A stretch of 64,000 nucleotides of DNA from positions 1 through 64,000 of the forward strand of contig WHUZ01000138.1 of the NCBI GenBank assembly GCA_015179045.1, in the 5' to 3' direction. Below, in pieces: positions 11,952 to 22,845 of the stretch (positions are counted from its first letter, which is position 1; each line of letters starts with the position of its first letter). The DNA comes from Kalaharituber pfeilii (Eukaryota; Ascomycota; Pezizomycetes; Pezizales; Pezizaceae). Under the pieces are notes generated by a model. The model worked only from the letters and a program-made list of their open reading frames with translations. It made no database searches and was not told the origin of the DNA. The position numbers and the translations under genes were made by a program.

Positions 11952-14452
11952 TTACAGTATCTCAGCTTCCTCACTGTCCTCGTCCCACTCAATTTCCTCT
12001 TCTAATTTCTCCGCCATTCGCTGCACCTCCTTGAGACCGCTAACTTCCTCCACATATCCCTTCTCATTGAGTGCCCTCTTCACAAAGTCCCAGTCGTGCC
12101 GTCTGTACTCAGTGATAATCCTGTCAGAGCATGCCGAACAGCACTCGTATGCTTTTCCTCTGATAATCATATTGCTGAATGATGCAACGAAGCCCCGCAG
12201 TTGATGTGGAATGATTCCAAGAGGGTGGCTACCCCGATTTGAGTCCTGACTTTCTGCAGCTGGAGCCATGGGTCTGTTCATGGTCGGTTAGCCGAAAACT
12301 TGCGACTGTAGTCAAGAACATACTCACCCAAGAGGATGCTGTAATATTGAGACAAGCAACTCCACAAGGAGAGCTGATGCAATTGGGGCCAGTCCGGGCC
12401 GTGTAACAGTGCACTGTTGGTCCAGCGTGCGGTCACTTAGTGACTAAATGTGTATTCTTGTCAGCATGTTGCGCACAAACTTCGCAGTCACACTTCATTG
12501 AACTTACGTCTGCTGGTGCCACTACGTCATTGCAATAGTAACATCCCAACTCCTCTGCTTCAGGACTCGACACCCTTGGTGGCTTCACTCCATGCCGCAT
12601 CACAACGTATGTGTCAAAACCTAGAGCAGCATTCATAACAATCTTGCTCATCGATTTCCCCATCACGGTCGGCAGCCATCTACTTTCTCTCGTATCCATC
12701 AAAAGAAAAATTGCATCATGTGTTGCAATTAGCTCCTTCAATTTCTCGAAATCCTGTTTTGTTGCTGCTTCGTCCCGGATTGGATGTCCAGCCATTGGCA
12801 CAGACATCACATAACCTTGAGCATCTACATTGGGATATATCTCTTTAAGGGCTTCCGCTGCACGGGTAGCCTTATATGTTGAAGCACCAATGCAATCCTT
12901 GTGGGTGAATAATGGTTGTCTGACGGGATTCGAGTAAGATACAGTGCCGTTATCAATAAATGTAATTTTTCGTACTCCCCAGCCCTGGATATTTCTGTCA
13001 ATTATCTTTGTGCATGAAATTTCTCGAGAATCGATTTCTTACCAGTAAAGTGCGTCCAACATAGCTCCCCAATGTACCCGCACCAAGGAGCAAACATTTT
13101 GTATATTTAATCTTGTCCAGGTCCAAATCTGGAGCAATTCGCCACTTCATCAACTTATTGTTCAAATCCACTTGCGTTTCTGCTAACCTATTTTATCATC
13201 AGCCCTAGAGCCCAACTTCACCATCTTCAAACACTCACTTTATGGGATCCATTGTCTGGCCTAAGTTGGCGACCTTTGTAGCGAGTTTTCCATCCTCGTT
13301 CCGCTCCCATCCGGAAGCGACTTTTGGCAGTGCCTCTAACAAAGTAGAAAATCAAACATTAGCGATGTTTTCTTCACATCTACTAAAAAACCAAGACGCA
13401 CCGCTCATAGACAACTGACTCGATAATAGTGATGCCTCTCCATTTACTTCAACATGATCCCCCACCACTGCTAACGGCAGTATAAAGCTCCTAGGCATAT
13501 CTCTCGTAGCTTGGGTCTCTTTGTAACAGAGAACCCGCACTTTCCGCAGTCCCCACCGCTTTCGTGCCAAAACCAGTAAATTCCGTAGTGGCCATCCGGG
13601 GTTCTCTGTCTCGGTACTTGGATCTGTGAAGCCTACCAGTCTCTCTGTGATTTCTTCACCATTTTTGCTCTCAAAAAAGCCTTGCTCGTAGTCGCCTAAC
13701 GCACCAACTCTCCAGCCTTCATCAGAACTCTCCTCGCCCTCGTCCTCTTTGATCCGTTTGACAAGGAAAAATCCATGTTGTCGGGTATCAACCGAGTACC
13801 TCCATGTAGAGAGCTTGTCATACAATGCAGTGCTATGTTCTGGGGTCAACTGCTTAATTTTCTTCCCAGGCTCGATATCCCAGCTCGGCGAGGACTGGAG
13901 AGCCGGAAAAGCAAAGTGATAGTGAAACTTGTACTTTTTCAAGTCGGCAAACGATAGCATGATAAAAGAGGCCAGCAGAGAGGGGCAAGAATAGATGGTC
14001 CCATCAAGAATCGCATCCCAGATCTGATCATAGCAAACTCTACGGTTAGTTTCAGGTCGAGGCCACTGAGACAGCTGAACTTACAGTGGTTGCACATCTA
14101 GTGATCATTCCTGCCCTGTCTGCGTTCTTGAACTCCTCTATAGTATTTACATTCTTTACGATCCCTTCTGCTCTACACATCCCCATGTTCCTTGGTATAC
14201 TAACATTAACTATATTAGCACTGAATGCAGTCCCAGGGTGGAAATACTGATAATAACATACTCATCTGCCACCAAGGCATTTGGTGCGATTTCCATGCGA
14301 CTGCCATCCCTCGCTGCGTTGAGCTTTGCAGGAGCATAGAGCCCCAAGAGCTTTCTTGCCGAGTCATCGAGCTTATCATAATCAATTTTATGTGCCGCAA
14401 GGGCAGAATAGAAGCCCAACTCCACGAAGGAGTAAAAGGAATCGTATTTCAT
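11952..14452 (-). CDS. atg7: Autophagy E1-like activating enzyme Atg7
   Basis: Eight minus-strand exons: 14452-14262, 14220-14085, 14023-13402, 13335-13239, 13187-13043, 12984-12508, 12443-12328 and 12273-11952, all GT-AG and in phase, giving 701 residues. Atg7 adenylates Atg8 and Atg12, binds them as thioesters and passes them to Atg3 and Atg10 in the cytosol. The N-terminal domain has [16 protein letters not shown] and the conserved block [17 protein letters not shown]. The ATP-binding loop GAGTLG is at 384-389, followed by [25 protein letters not shown] carries a zinc-ligand cysteine pair, and the catalytic cysteine is C567 in [12 protein letters not shown]. The C-terminus ends with the Atg3/Atg8-binding type region ([19 protein letters not shown]) and an acidic tail. 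The start MKYDSFYSF was chosen because family similarity begins there; the frame stays open upstream. No frame damage is seen. Confidence 0.95.
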
Positions 14453-16122
14453 TGACGAGCTCTTATTTTGCGGCGAACGCGGTGGGTCGAGGGGAGGCTG
14501 ACGGGTTTCCCGCAGAGAAGCGAAGAACTTATTTAGGAAATGTTTGGAGCCGTTCGAGCAGATTTCTAGTTTGGACCAAGTTGTGACCTTGCAGCCTTCA
14601 GTTTTCAATCAGTTAGGTGCTGTGTTGCTATCTCGGCGATGTTGCTAGGTCTGACTGTTGAGTGCCGTTGGGGGTAGAGAAGGTTTGCGGATGGAGAACG
14701 TGAACACACAAGGTTAAGAACGATGAACCGAGTTACAGTTAAAATGGGGGGAGGGCACAACGCTCAACATGGGTCAGATGAAAGTGGTAGGTCACGGCAC
14801 AACAGAAGACGGGCTTTGGGCTAGTATTGGGGGGCTTCGCAGAGCTGATTACGGGCTCGAACAAGTTCAACAGCTGCAGACGAGGCGATGACGGAACATG
14901 GCTTTGGGGGAGGGGGGGGGGATTGGGAAGGGTGGGGAGGCGGGGGGGGGGCGGGGGCTGGTGATAATCGCCTGCGGTGGGGCGTCCTTACACTGTCGCC
15001 CGCGCGCCCACGTTCAGTCGGTTGGCGCGGGGTTGCGTGGAGCTGCCCAGTGTGCTAGCGAACAGGTTCGGCGAGGGGCGACGGGTGGTGGAGGGGGCCA
15101 GCACCCGGCACCGGCGGCGGCAGGGGCAGTCGGCGGCAGGGGCAGTATCATATCATAGGGCGGCTGGCTCGATCTGCACCTTATCTGTCTGCCCTCCGCG
15201 CCGGCGCCCTGGTTGCGAGTCTAGCCGGCGCGCCGTATCATAGTATTAGTCACTTGGCTTATGCAGGCACACTTGCGTCGCGGAGATAGATGGGGCGGCG
15301 TGCATAGCGTCAAGCATCTCGCTATGATAGGTATCATATGAGAGAGGTTGACGCCCCAGGAACGGACTGCGGACTGCGGCCAGCTTGGGCGTATAGCGGC
15401 GCTGGGTACTGCGAAGCAGGCAATTGAAGGAAGGTAGGCTTCGCGTCGCGGACTTCGAGGCCCCTTTGAGGAACTGCACTCGCCTGACAACAGCAAGCAG
15501 TAGGGGCGTGGTCCCAACATGGTTCAAATGGTGTTTGTTGCACAAGCTTATCGCGTGTGACCTGTACCCATGTCACCAGCAGCTGACCAGATGGAGAAGA
15601 ACGTACAGGTACCGCCCCAGCTCACCACATACACGTCATACTTCGTAGTGAATCTGAGCAGTGCCCCCCCATACTTCCTCCGCTAGAGCTCATGATCAAA
15701 TCACGTGAACCCACTTCTTTATATTTTACTCTATACAAAACAGGAAATAATCAAATGAAAACCAACAAAACACATGCTGATATCCGATTATAGTAATGAA
15801 ACAGCAGCAACGTAATGATAAACTGGATGGCTCTGACGACAAAAATGAAAAAAAAAAAAAAAAAAAGTGAAGGCAATGTACACAAATAGTCAATAAAATA
15901 AGTAAGTACAGACAATTATGATGCAGGTTGCAGAAAGTATAAAAAACTGGATGTAGAGAGAAAACTTTCCTTGACTCAATGCGGGTCCCTCGAGGATATC
16001 CCTCAAATGAATTGTATTATATATGTATGTATGTATATAAGTTGTCCCCGCTGCTTTATTTTTTTGTCGTAGTCTTTTTTTGTGTGTTTAATTGGTGCAA
16101 TTCTTCTATTCAGTATAAACCG
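14453..16122. other. Intergenic region upstream of atg7 and downstream of the carrier gene
   Basis: About 1.7 kb. The 14,900-15,400 part is GC-rich with G-runs and carries several TATCATA motifs (see findings). The 15,650-16,120 part is AT-rich, with a poly-A run near 15848-15866 and short TATG repeats at 16021-16040, fitting the 3' flank of the carrier gene. Open frames in the G-rich part are glycine/arginine low complexity and are not accepted as genes. Confidence 0.5.
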
Positions 16123-17497
16123 CTATAAGCCCTGTCCATGCTTTGGGGCTACACCAATTAAAAGGTCCCTAGCAATCTCGTAGCTCAAAAAGCTACTTCC
16201 TATACTTGGGGCAACCTTCAGAAGATTAGGTAGCAGGCCTTTGTAGAGGCCTCGTACGCCCTCTGTGGTGACAATTACCCGGATGGCGTCAAAGAAACCC
16301 TTATACTGGTATCCTAGTCCGGACATTGTGTTGACCTGAAATCTCCGTCGTAAGACATCAAAAGGATATGTGAACGACTGAGCAACAGCACCAGAAACGG
16401 CACCGGCCAAGAGCTTCCCTAAGGCGGTGGGATTTGCCTGGCCCTCCGGAGTAACAAGCTTCCGCATTGCCTCATATGTCGCAAAGTTGATCCCAACATA
16501 TCTACATCGAGGTGAGCAAGACTGAACAACCACAAGGATAGAGTCGGGATACTTACGGAGCAACGCCGGCAAGCGTGGGACCTAAACCTCTGTACAAGGC
16601 TACAAATCCCCCCTCTGTCTTGTACATATTCTTCATTGTGCCCCACATGCCCGGTAGCTTTGTCTCTTTCTTTAACGATGCAAATGAAGCAGACTGGATG
16701 GACAATCTGGTTCGAACGATGTCAAGGGGGTATGTTGCAACTATATACAAGGATACATTGAGCATTCAGTGTACCTCGGGTGGACGGCGTTGGCAACTTA
16801 CCGACAGAGGTTACCCCGGCCATTGCTCCAGCAGTCAACCTCCTCAATGTTCCCAGGTCAGTTGAACCTTCCGGCAATAGTGCCTAGCTCCAGACGGTCA
16901 GTCAGGCAAAACACAGTTCGCCGCGCGGAGTGACTGCATACCTTCTTGTATATGGTGTAACTCGAGAATTGCACAGCGGAGTAAGGTACAATCCGTATGC
17001 AATTCGTTCCGTTGCCCCTGTTGAGCGAGTATAAGAAAATTGAAGACGGCCAAAATGCCATAATAGGGGCGGACTGACCTCATCAGGCCTTTGAATCCCT
17101 CCTCCCTCCACATTTTCATCAAAGCCGGTCCAACTCCATTGTACGCTTGGTTTGTCGGTCCTTGAACTTGGAATAGGATTTTCAATCTCTCCAATGGGCT
17201 CACGACTGTTCTTGATACCGCACCGGCAATTCCGCCGGCAATGAACGACGCTGTGACTGGTTGGGAGATGTAGGCCTGGAACGCCCTGAATGCGTCGGTG
17301 ATGGATGTAGCCACAGGCTGCGAAGGCGATACGGAGGATTCTGCGGACGAGGTGGGGTTGGCCTGCTGTGGAACAGAGCGGGAGGGGGTAAGTTTTAAGG
17401 CTTAAACTTTGAATTGAGTTGAGCCGGGAGGTGAGCTTACTTGCGAGGAATGCTCTTGTGCAGGGTCCCCGGCCACGGCTTTGCGATCCAGACTCAT
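16123..17497 (-). CDS. Mitochondrial carrier family protein, YPR011C (APS/PAPS carrier) type
   Basis: Six minus-strand exons (17497-17441, 17365-17079, 17017-16942, 16883-16802, 16740-16557, 16501-16123) give 354 residues with three carrier repeats. The signatures are SPLERLK, YPLDIVRTR and YPFDVLRRR, each starting an odd-numbered membrane helix. Blocks such as AGGIAGAVSRTVVSPLERLKI, NCIRIVPYSAVQF, TRLSIQSASFASL and YPFDVLRRRFQV match yeast YPR011C closely as I recall it. That protein was reported to exchange adenosine 5'-phosphosulfate and PAPS across the inner mitochondrial membrane. Substrate is therefore inferred from orthology; other adenine-nucleotide-type substrates remain possible. 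The start at 17497 (MSLDRKAVAG) is the first ATG in frame. The frame stays open upstream through a 9-bp C-rich repeat that would read as Pro/Thr repeats but has no ATG. About 40 disordered residues precede the first repeat. Confidence 0.88.
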
Positions 17498-17542
17498 GCT
17501 CTCAGTACTGGGGGGGGGGGAAATTGGTGCGACGGAGGAGTT

Positions 17543-17584
17543 GGGGGTGGGGGGGGTGGGGGGGGTGGGGGGGGTGGGGGGGGT
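17543..17584 (+). repeat. 9-bp tandem array TGGGGGGGG just upstream of the carrier ORF
   Basis: Thymines recur every 9 bases at 17548, 17557, 17566, 17575 and 17584 with G between them; a separate G-run lies at 17511-17520. On the carrier's sense strand this is C-rich and lies 45-90 bp upstream of its ATG. Such runs can form G-quadruplexes on the antisense strand and are prone to length errors. Confidence 0.8.
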
Positions 17585-17738
17585 GCAGAGGGGAGCGTTC
17601 GGCACAGCAATTGTGGGCGACACTGGAGAGGAATTGGTGGTGCTGCCTTGTACGGGAGGGGAGGGCTCGACGGCGGGTTGGGGGCAGCAGCAGCGGGCTA
17701 TGTAGCTATAGTGGCGGCAATGCCAACGCGTGGTGGGG

Positions 17739-17797
17739 GACGGGGGGGGGGGGGGGGGGAGGGGGAGGGGGAAGGGGGGAGGGGGACGGGGAAGAGG
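17739..17797 (+). repeat. G-rich low-complexity tract
   Basis: Almost pure G with scattered A and C (repeated GGGGGA units) over about 60 bp in the divergent promoter region. No coding sense. Confidence 0.7.
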
Positions 17798-17871
17798 GAG
17801 GAGCTACTAAGGGAATGAACACTGGGCGGGCGCCTTTATGCGTGGAGGGCGCAGCGAGAGGGGAAGCCGTG

Positions 17872-17901
17872 GGTGCGGGTGCGGGTGCGGGTGCGGGTGC
17901 G
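17872..17901 (+). repeat. Hexamer array (GGTGCG)n
   Basis: About five copies of GGTGCG in tandem, a simple-sequence repeat in the GC-rich intergenic region. Confidence 0.8.
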
Positions 17902-19310
17902 TCTGTGTGCGTACTGTGCGCCAGACCGCCCGCGTACCAGCGAGCGAGCGGCGAGCGAGCCTGCGTCGTAACGTAAGCGTGCGGGTGGAGGGATGCCTGG
18001 GGCCGTCTGCCCGCGTGCAGCAGCAGCAGCCGGTGCGCAGGACTGCCGCGGGCTTAAGTACCGTGAGTACCAGCGCTCGCACTGCGCCCGCTGCCTGTAT
18101 TCACTATCATATGAGCGTGCGATACTTTGCGGCCTCAGTGGCAGCCCGGCAGCGCGGCAGGGATGGGCCACGCTGGAGCCTGGCGCGGGCCAGGGAGAGC
18201 AAGGGAGATCCCGAGATGGGCGGCCCCTACTGGCTGCGTGCTTATGCTTACTGACCCTCAGCTCCCTCCTATGCATACCCCCCCCCCCCCCAAGTCAGCA
18301 TCCTCTACGGAGTACCCAATCACCTAACTTCCCCCCCCCCCCCATCCCCCCCCAAATCTCATCACCTTTGTCACTCCTCTTTGGATACCTCAGCTGGTTC
18401 TTAGCCACAGCTTGAGTTCCCTCACTCAACAAGAAACCTGCCCCCCGGCTGTGCGAAGCGCCCAGTCTTCCCAGGGTACTCAAGCAAGCATGGGTTGCGC
18501 ATGCAGCATACGATACAATCTCCCCCCAATCTTCAATTGATAGATCCTGCTAGGTTAGCTTCTCGCCCAGAAGGGCACATACAGACTCGGGACGCGAGAA
18601 CAAGCAGATACTTACCTCGGATCTACCCGTCCCACTCCCCGAATACACCCCTTCTACCCAATGATTTGCACTACACACGATCCTCATCTACAGGTGCCGG
18701 TCGGTTTGCATAGCCGCTTCATTCCGACCGCACGGAGACTTTTGCCCTTGAGAAGCTATTCCAAGGGTCTCATCTCATCTAGCTTACAGACAACCCACAG
18801 CAAGAAAGGCAAAGCACTGCAGCGGTGCATACATCCGATCCTTATGAGACATCCTAAATTCCACGCATATTCCCGGGCTCATGCAGTTCATCAATACCCA
18901 GCCTACCCACTCCCTCAGCCCTGCCTTAACAAAACCCACCTACCGATCCATGCTCACGGATCATTATCGAAACTTCAAACCCTGCATATCCACGTGATAT
19001 GCATCCGTTTTTGTTTTTTGACTTTTGTCGGCTCCTGAAGCTTGTTTGTTCAAGATGCAAGCCACGAGGTTACTATATCCGCCACCGGTAGTTTGAGTAA
19101 ATGGTGAATGGACAAATCGTCATGATGATACTATTCCTCAGGCTGATGTGTAGACGGCTTACCATGATGACTGCACTGGGCTGTAATACGAACTGCTATC
19201 AAATAGCTGGCTCCTTCCCCCACCGCCCCCATTATCAAACCCAAGCTTCAATTGTGTCAGCTTCTTCAATTTAGCACAGTTCACATCCTTCTGATTGGAG
19301 TTCATCTGAA

Positions 19311-20870
19311 ATGCCATTCAAAGCACGTCTCAGGTCTCTTGTTAAGAGAGAGCATGTACCTCATCAAAATCAACAGCAACGAGAAGCCCGAGATGTTAGC
19401 GAAGCCGAGCGCCAGCCAGCTACTGGGGTATTTCGAGAGGGCCATTCTGTAGATCGCAGTCCAGTAGGAGACCCATCCCACCGTGGAACGCGTCGTGCTA
19501 CGGGTCCAGGAGCTGTTGAAAAAGAACCGCATCGAAAACGTGAAAAAATTATTAGGAGAGATGAGCCAATCAGCCAAACATTTGATACACAGCCAACAGA
19601 AGGGCGTGTTCTACGGGATACATTGAGAGGTAGTATCCAGGAAGAACATTTCCGACAGCTTGAAGCAGCCGGTGCACGACTTTTTGAGGGTGGAGGTAGC
19701 AGTTATGAAGCCCCCGGATCAACCGTCGACAGAAGAGCAAAAGCTCCGCCGCCCCCTCCTCCATCAACCCCTACGATCCCACCAAAAGCGCCCGATCGTG
19801 CCGCTGTTGCAGCAGCGCGTCATGTTACAACCTCCACAACTATCACTGCGCAGACCCGCGGTTATGCCTCGCCGATTGAGGAAGATGAAGAGCGCAGCGA
19901 GCCCGTCAGCATAAAAAATGGAGATCGTGGTGACGAGTCCGGCCGTGAGCGGTCAGGGCGCAGTAGAGTGCAAACCACAGGTAACAACGTTGTGCAGGAC
20001 CGCAAAGCGATGCGTGAATCAATGACCACAAGTGTTGATGATGCCGATATTCGCTATGCGACTGCACCCAGTAGAATACTGGAGCATGTCTCAGATAGCG
20101 GTTATCTGAGATCTTTTTTGGAGCGGAGAGCGTCAGATGAAGTCATTTATCGGCCCGCATCTCCTGGCACTGGACAACAATTGAAGAAGGCTTCAATTAC
20201 GGGTGATACTTACCGTACACGTGATGAAGATGTAAGCACTCATTCTTGCAACCAACCAGTACATTTTTCAGAAAGCAGCCGAGAGTATACTCAAAATCGA
20301 GAGAGAGCTCAGCGCGACTATGATGAAAGCATCCGGGAGTATATATATATTCAAAGAGGTGCAGAGGATCTCCGTCCAAGCAATAAGGACCCATATCATA
20401 CCACTCCCCCGACTGCAAGGGCTGCTGAGAGCTACGTCCAAGGAGGAAGGGCCTATACTTCACCGAATGACCATGTGCACATGGGTCCGGAGTATGACAT
20501 CAGCAGGTCCTCTAAAGCGAAAGATGAATATGCGACAGATGTTCCCCATACAGCAGAGCAGTTGCTATTTGCTGAACGCCCGCTAGAACAAGAGAGCTAC
20601 CAAGGCACTGGAGGCTACAAGGAGCAACATAAGTCGATCCTCCTTGGTGGAAGTAGTAGCTCTGTCCTAAGTTCTAGATCCAACATGAGTCATCTAGCAG
20701 CGCACGCCATACATACGGGAGATAATGCATATGAAATTTACATGCCTGGACCGGGTCTAAGGGCTCCGGTGCTGGGAGTCGAAGAGGAAGGAGATTATTA
20801 TAAGGATGACCCGGAGAGAGCAGGGGTGTATGTCATGAGCCAGAAGGTCGTGGGTGACGGCCTAACGTGA
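19311..20870 (+). CDS. Orphan disordered protein, single exon, 519 residues
   Basis: A long uninterrupted frame starts with ATG (MPFKARLRSLVKREHVPHQ) and ends at TGA. I do not recognise a family. The protein is charged and disordered: a basic N-terminus (1-90), a polyproline tract PPPPPPSTPTIPPKAP near 145-160, then serine/arginine/glutamate/tyrosine-rich sequence with many potential phosphosites. A more conserved-looking C-terminus (HLAAHAIHTGDNAYEIYMPGP) follows. No signal peptide or membrane segment is seen. The length of the open frame in sequence of ordinary composition, and the lack of low-complexity bias, argue for a real gene. Unlike its neighbours, it has ATGs close upstream (for example near 19100), so the exact start or an upstream exon is uncertain. 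Function unknown. Confidence 0.62.
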   Translation: MPFKARLRSLVKREHVPHQNQQQREARDVSEAERQPATGVFREGHSVDRSPVGDPSHRGTRRATGPGAVEKEPHRKREKIIRRDEPISQTFDTQPTEGRVLRDTLRGSIQEEHFRQLEAAGARLFEGGGSSYEAPGSTVDRRAKAPPPPPPSTPTIPPKAPDRAAVAAARHVTTSTTITAQTRGYASPIEEDEERSEPVSIKNGDRGDESGRERSGRSRVQTTGNNVVQDRKAMRESMTTSVDDADIRYATAPSRILEHVSDSGYLRSFLERRASDEVIYRPASPGTGQQLKKASITGDTYRTRDEDVSTHSCNQPVHFSESSREYTQNRERAQRDYDESIREYIYIQRGAEDLRPSNKDPYHTTPPTARAAESYVQGGRAYTSPNDHVHMGPEYDISRSSKAKDEYATDVPHTAEQLLFAERPLEQESYQGTGGYKEQHKSILLGGSSSSVLSSRSNMSHLAAHAIHTGDNAYEIYMPGPGLRAPVLGVEEEGDYYKDDPERAGVYVMSQKVVGDGLT

Positions 20871-21229
20871 ATTTTTCACTCGCTTGATGATATTTTTGTG
20901 TTCCTTATGCTGATTTTCTTCTTTACACAGCATTGGTAATTTTGGCATTTTTGTGAATTCCTCTAATGTGTGGGGATTAATTGCATTAATATTTGTGTAT
21001 ATTAACAATTTTGATTTTTCAATTTCTAATTGCCCAGTACTCAGTGCATCTTCCACAATCCGACGGTGATTCTAACATCACGTGATAATCATTGATGCTT
21101 GGCTTAGTAACGATGTAAATGCATATGTAACCATCAAAGACCGAACCCCATTGACCCGATCGCGACCTCCAACCGCATCCCCGGTTCTTTGGGAGCCTCA
21201 AACTCAGTATCATCGCCCCCCACATAGCA
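20871..21229. other. Short tandem-gene spacer
   Basis: About 360 bp between the orphan gene and the bS18m gene. The first half is AT-rich, as expected of a 3' UTR. Nothing else is seen. Confidence 0.5.
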
Positions 21230-22323
21230 ATGCCTCCGAGATTACCATCGTCTGCTTGCCTGCTGCTCAGCGGCGCCTCCAGCCCCGCCAATTCGGCCGC
21301 CACCGCTCTTCGAGGTTTCTCGGCCACATCTCCGTCCCGACAGCAGCAACAGCAGCCCCCTAGGCCGGAGTCCTATGGCAATGGCAATGGCAATGGTAAT
21401 GGATCTCGTAGGCCTACACAAACCCCAGGTAGTAGTATTAAAGCCACCCTGGCCCGCTTCGCCGGTAACGGCGCACCATCATCGCCCCCACCATCGCCAC
21501 CGTCCTTCAACTCTACATCTCCACCATCCTCCTACCAACCCAATCCCCACAGCCCCTCTCTGCGCCCCTCTGAGCTCCCTTCCTTCCTCCCACCGAATTA
21601 CAACGCCGCCGCCACACCACCACAATCAACGTCGCTCCCACCCTCCTTCGCCCCAAACTCGTGGGCCAGCATCATCAACTCGCAGCCCCTGCCCTCTGCT
21701 GCCGCCGCAGACACCAGCCCCCTCACCGACGCCGACTCCGAGGAGCTCTATCGGCTACAGAAGCGCTTTCGCCAAGGGGAGATCTACGCGCCCAAGGACC
21801 TCTCCTTCGAGACGTTCAAGAATTGGCGAAAGAGAAAGGCTCCGAGTAAAGATGTGTTTGATGAGTTGGGGTTGAATCCGCTGGAGGAGTATAAGGTAAC
21901 CCCACTTACCCCCTACCCCTCGCTCTCTCTCTACCCCCACCCCTCTCGATAGGGTTTCCCCATGAATAAAAATGGCTCTTTTTTGGGTAATGCAAAGTAC
22001 TAAACGCTACCGGGGGAAATCAAAAGAACTTCAACCTCCTCGCTGAATATGTCACCGATATGGGCCGCATCAAGCACCGTTCCGAGACTGGCCTCCGCCC
22101 CGTCAACCAGCGACGTATCGCAAAAGCCATCCGACGCGCCGTCGGCATCGGCCTGCTGCCCAGCACTCACAAGCATCCGGAGCTCCTCAAGCTCGCCGAA
22201 GACCAGTTCTTTGGAAGGCAATCATATGGGAGAAGGGGGGGCGGGAATGGTGTGGGGGCGGGTGGGGGTGGGGTAGGTGGCAGCGGGTGGGGAGGTGTGG
22301 GATGGGGCGGGGGCTTTAGATAG
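21230..22323 (+). CDS. rsm18: Mitochondrial small-subunit ribosomal protein bS18m
   Basis: Exons 21230-21895 and 22027-22323 give 320 residues. The intron has GTAACC at its start and a textbook branch site TACTAAAC near 21999. The C-terminal half carries the S18 core: NFNLLAEYVTDMGRIKHRSE, then TGLRPVNQRRIAKAIRRA and GIGLLPSTHKHPE. These residues bind small-subunit rRNA next to bS6m in the mitoribosome platform. The N-terminus (MPPRLPSSACLLLSGASS...ALRGFSATSPSRQ) looks like a mitochondrial presequence rich in Ser, Ala and Arg. Residues 40-180 are a long proline/serine/asparagine-rich linker including an NGNGNGNG run, so the protein is much longer than bacterial S18 (about 75 residues), as usual in fungi. 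The tail after the core is a glycine-rich run of about 35 residues. Convergent with gyp1. Confidence 0.88.
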
Positions 22324-22845
22324 TATGCATCAGGGCTGTGCTTGGTTGATGTGCTGGGAGAGAGCAGGAATAGAGTAGGGTTGTTGATGTATTGTGTACA
22401 TAGACTACCAAAGGCTACAACAGGTATTAATTTGCCAGTAAACCTTCATAGGGGCGAATCTGTTGTTTCTTTATTTGTGTATAAAAATTTTCCCCTGTTA
22501 CTTGTATTTTTTTATTTTTATTTCATCACCTATGGGTATAAGAATAAGAGAACAAAAAGGATAGCGGGAGAGAAAGGTAAACCCTAGTAATTGTGAATTT
22601 ATATAGATTATTTTCTTTCTGCTCACATCAAATTAGGAAACTTACGAAAAAGCAAAGTGTAGGTGCGGAATATAGATGGGAACATGTAGGCCATGCAAAA
22701 CTCGCAACCAAAACTAACACAGAGAAGGAACCGGAAAGAGAAGTAGCTCTAAGTAGAGAGGGGGGAAAGGTCAAACATTCATAGAAACGTAAATGCCACA
22801 ATGGCAACCGGACTACAGAAGCAGCTAGCCGGTAACGGAGCTGTG
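22324..22845. other. Convergent spacer between bS18m and gyp1
   Basis: About 520 bp, AT-rich, holding both 3' UTRs. No gene, RNA or repeat recognised. Confidence 0.5.

Larger units (their letters stand above)
17498..19310. other. GC-rich divergent intergenic region
   Basis: About 1.8 kb between two divergent genes. It contains the G-run arrays listed separately, a GGTGCG hexamer array, and C-runs at 18281-18292 and 18331-18350. Glycine-, proline- and arginine-rich open frames on both strands come from these runs. No gene family is recognised. Confidence 0.5.

Noticed and set aside
17402..17623. N-terminal extension of the carrier with PTPPTPPTP repeats
   Set aside because: The frame is open but has no ATG; the repeat is the 9-bp G/C array. 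The first ATG at 17497 was used.
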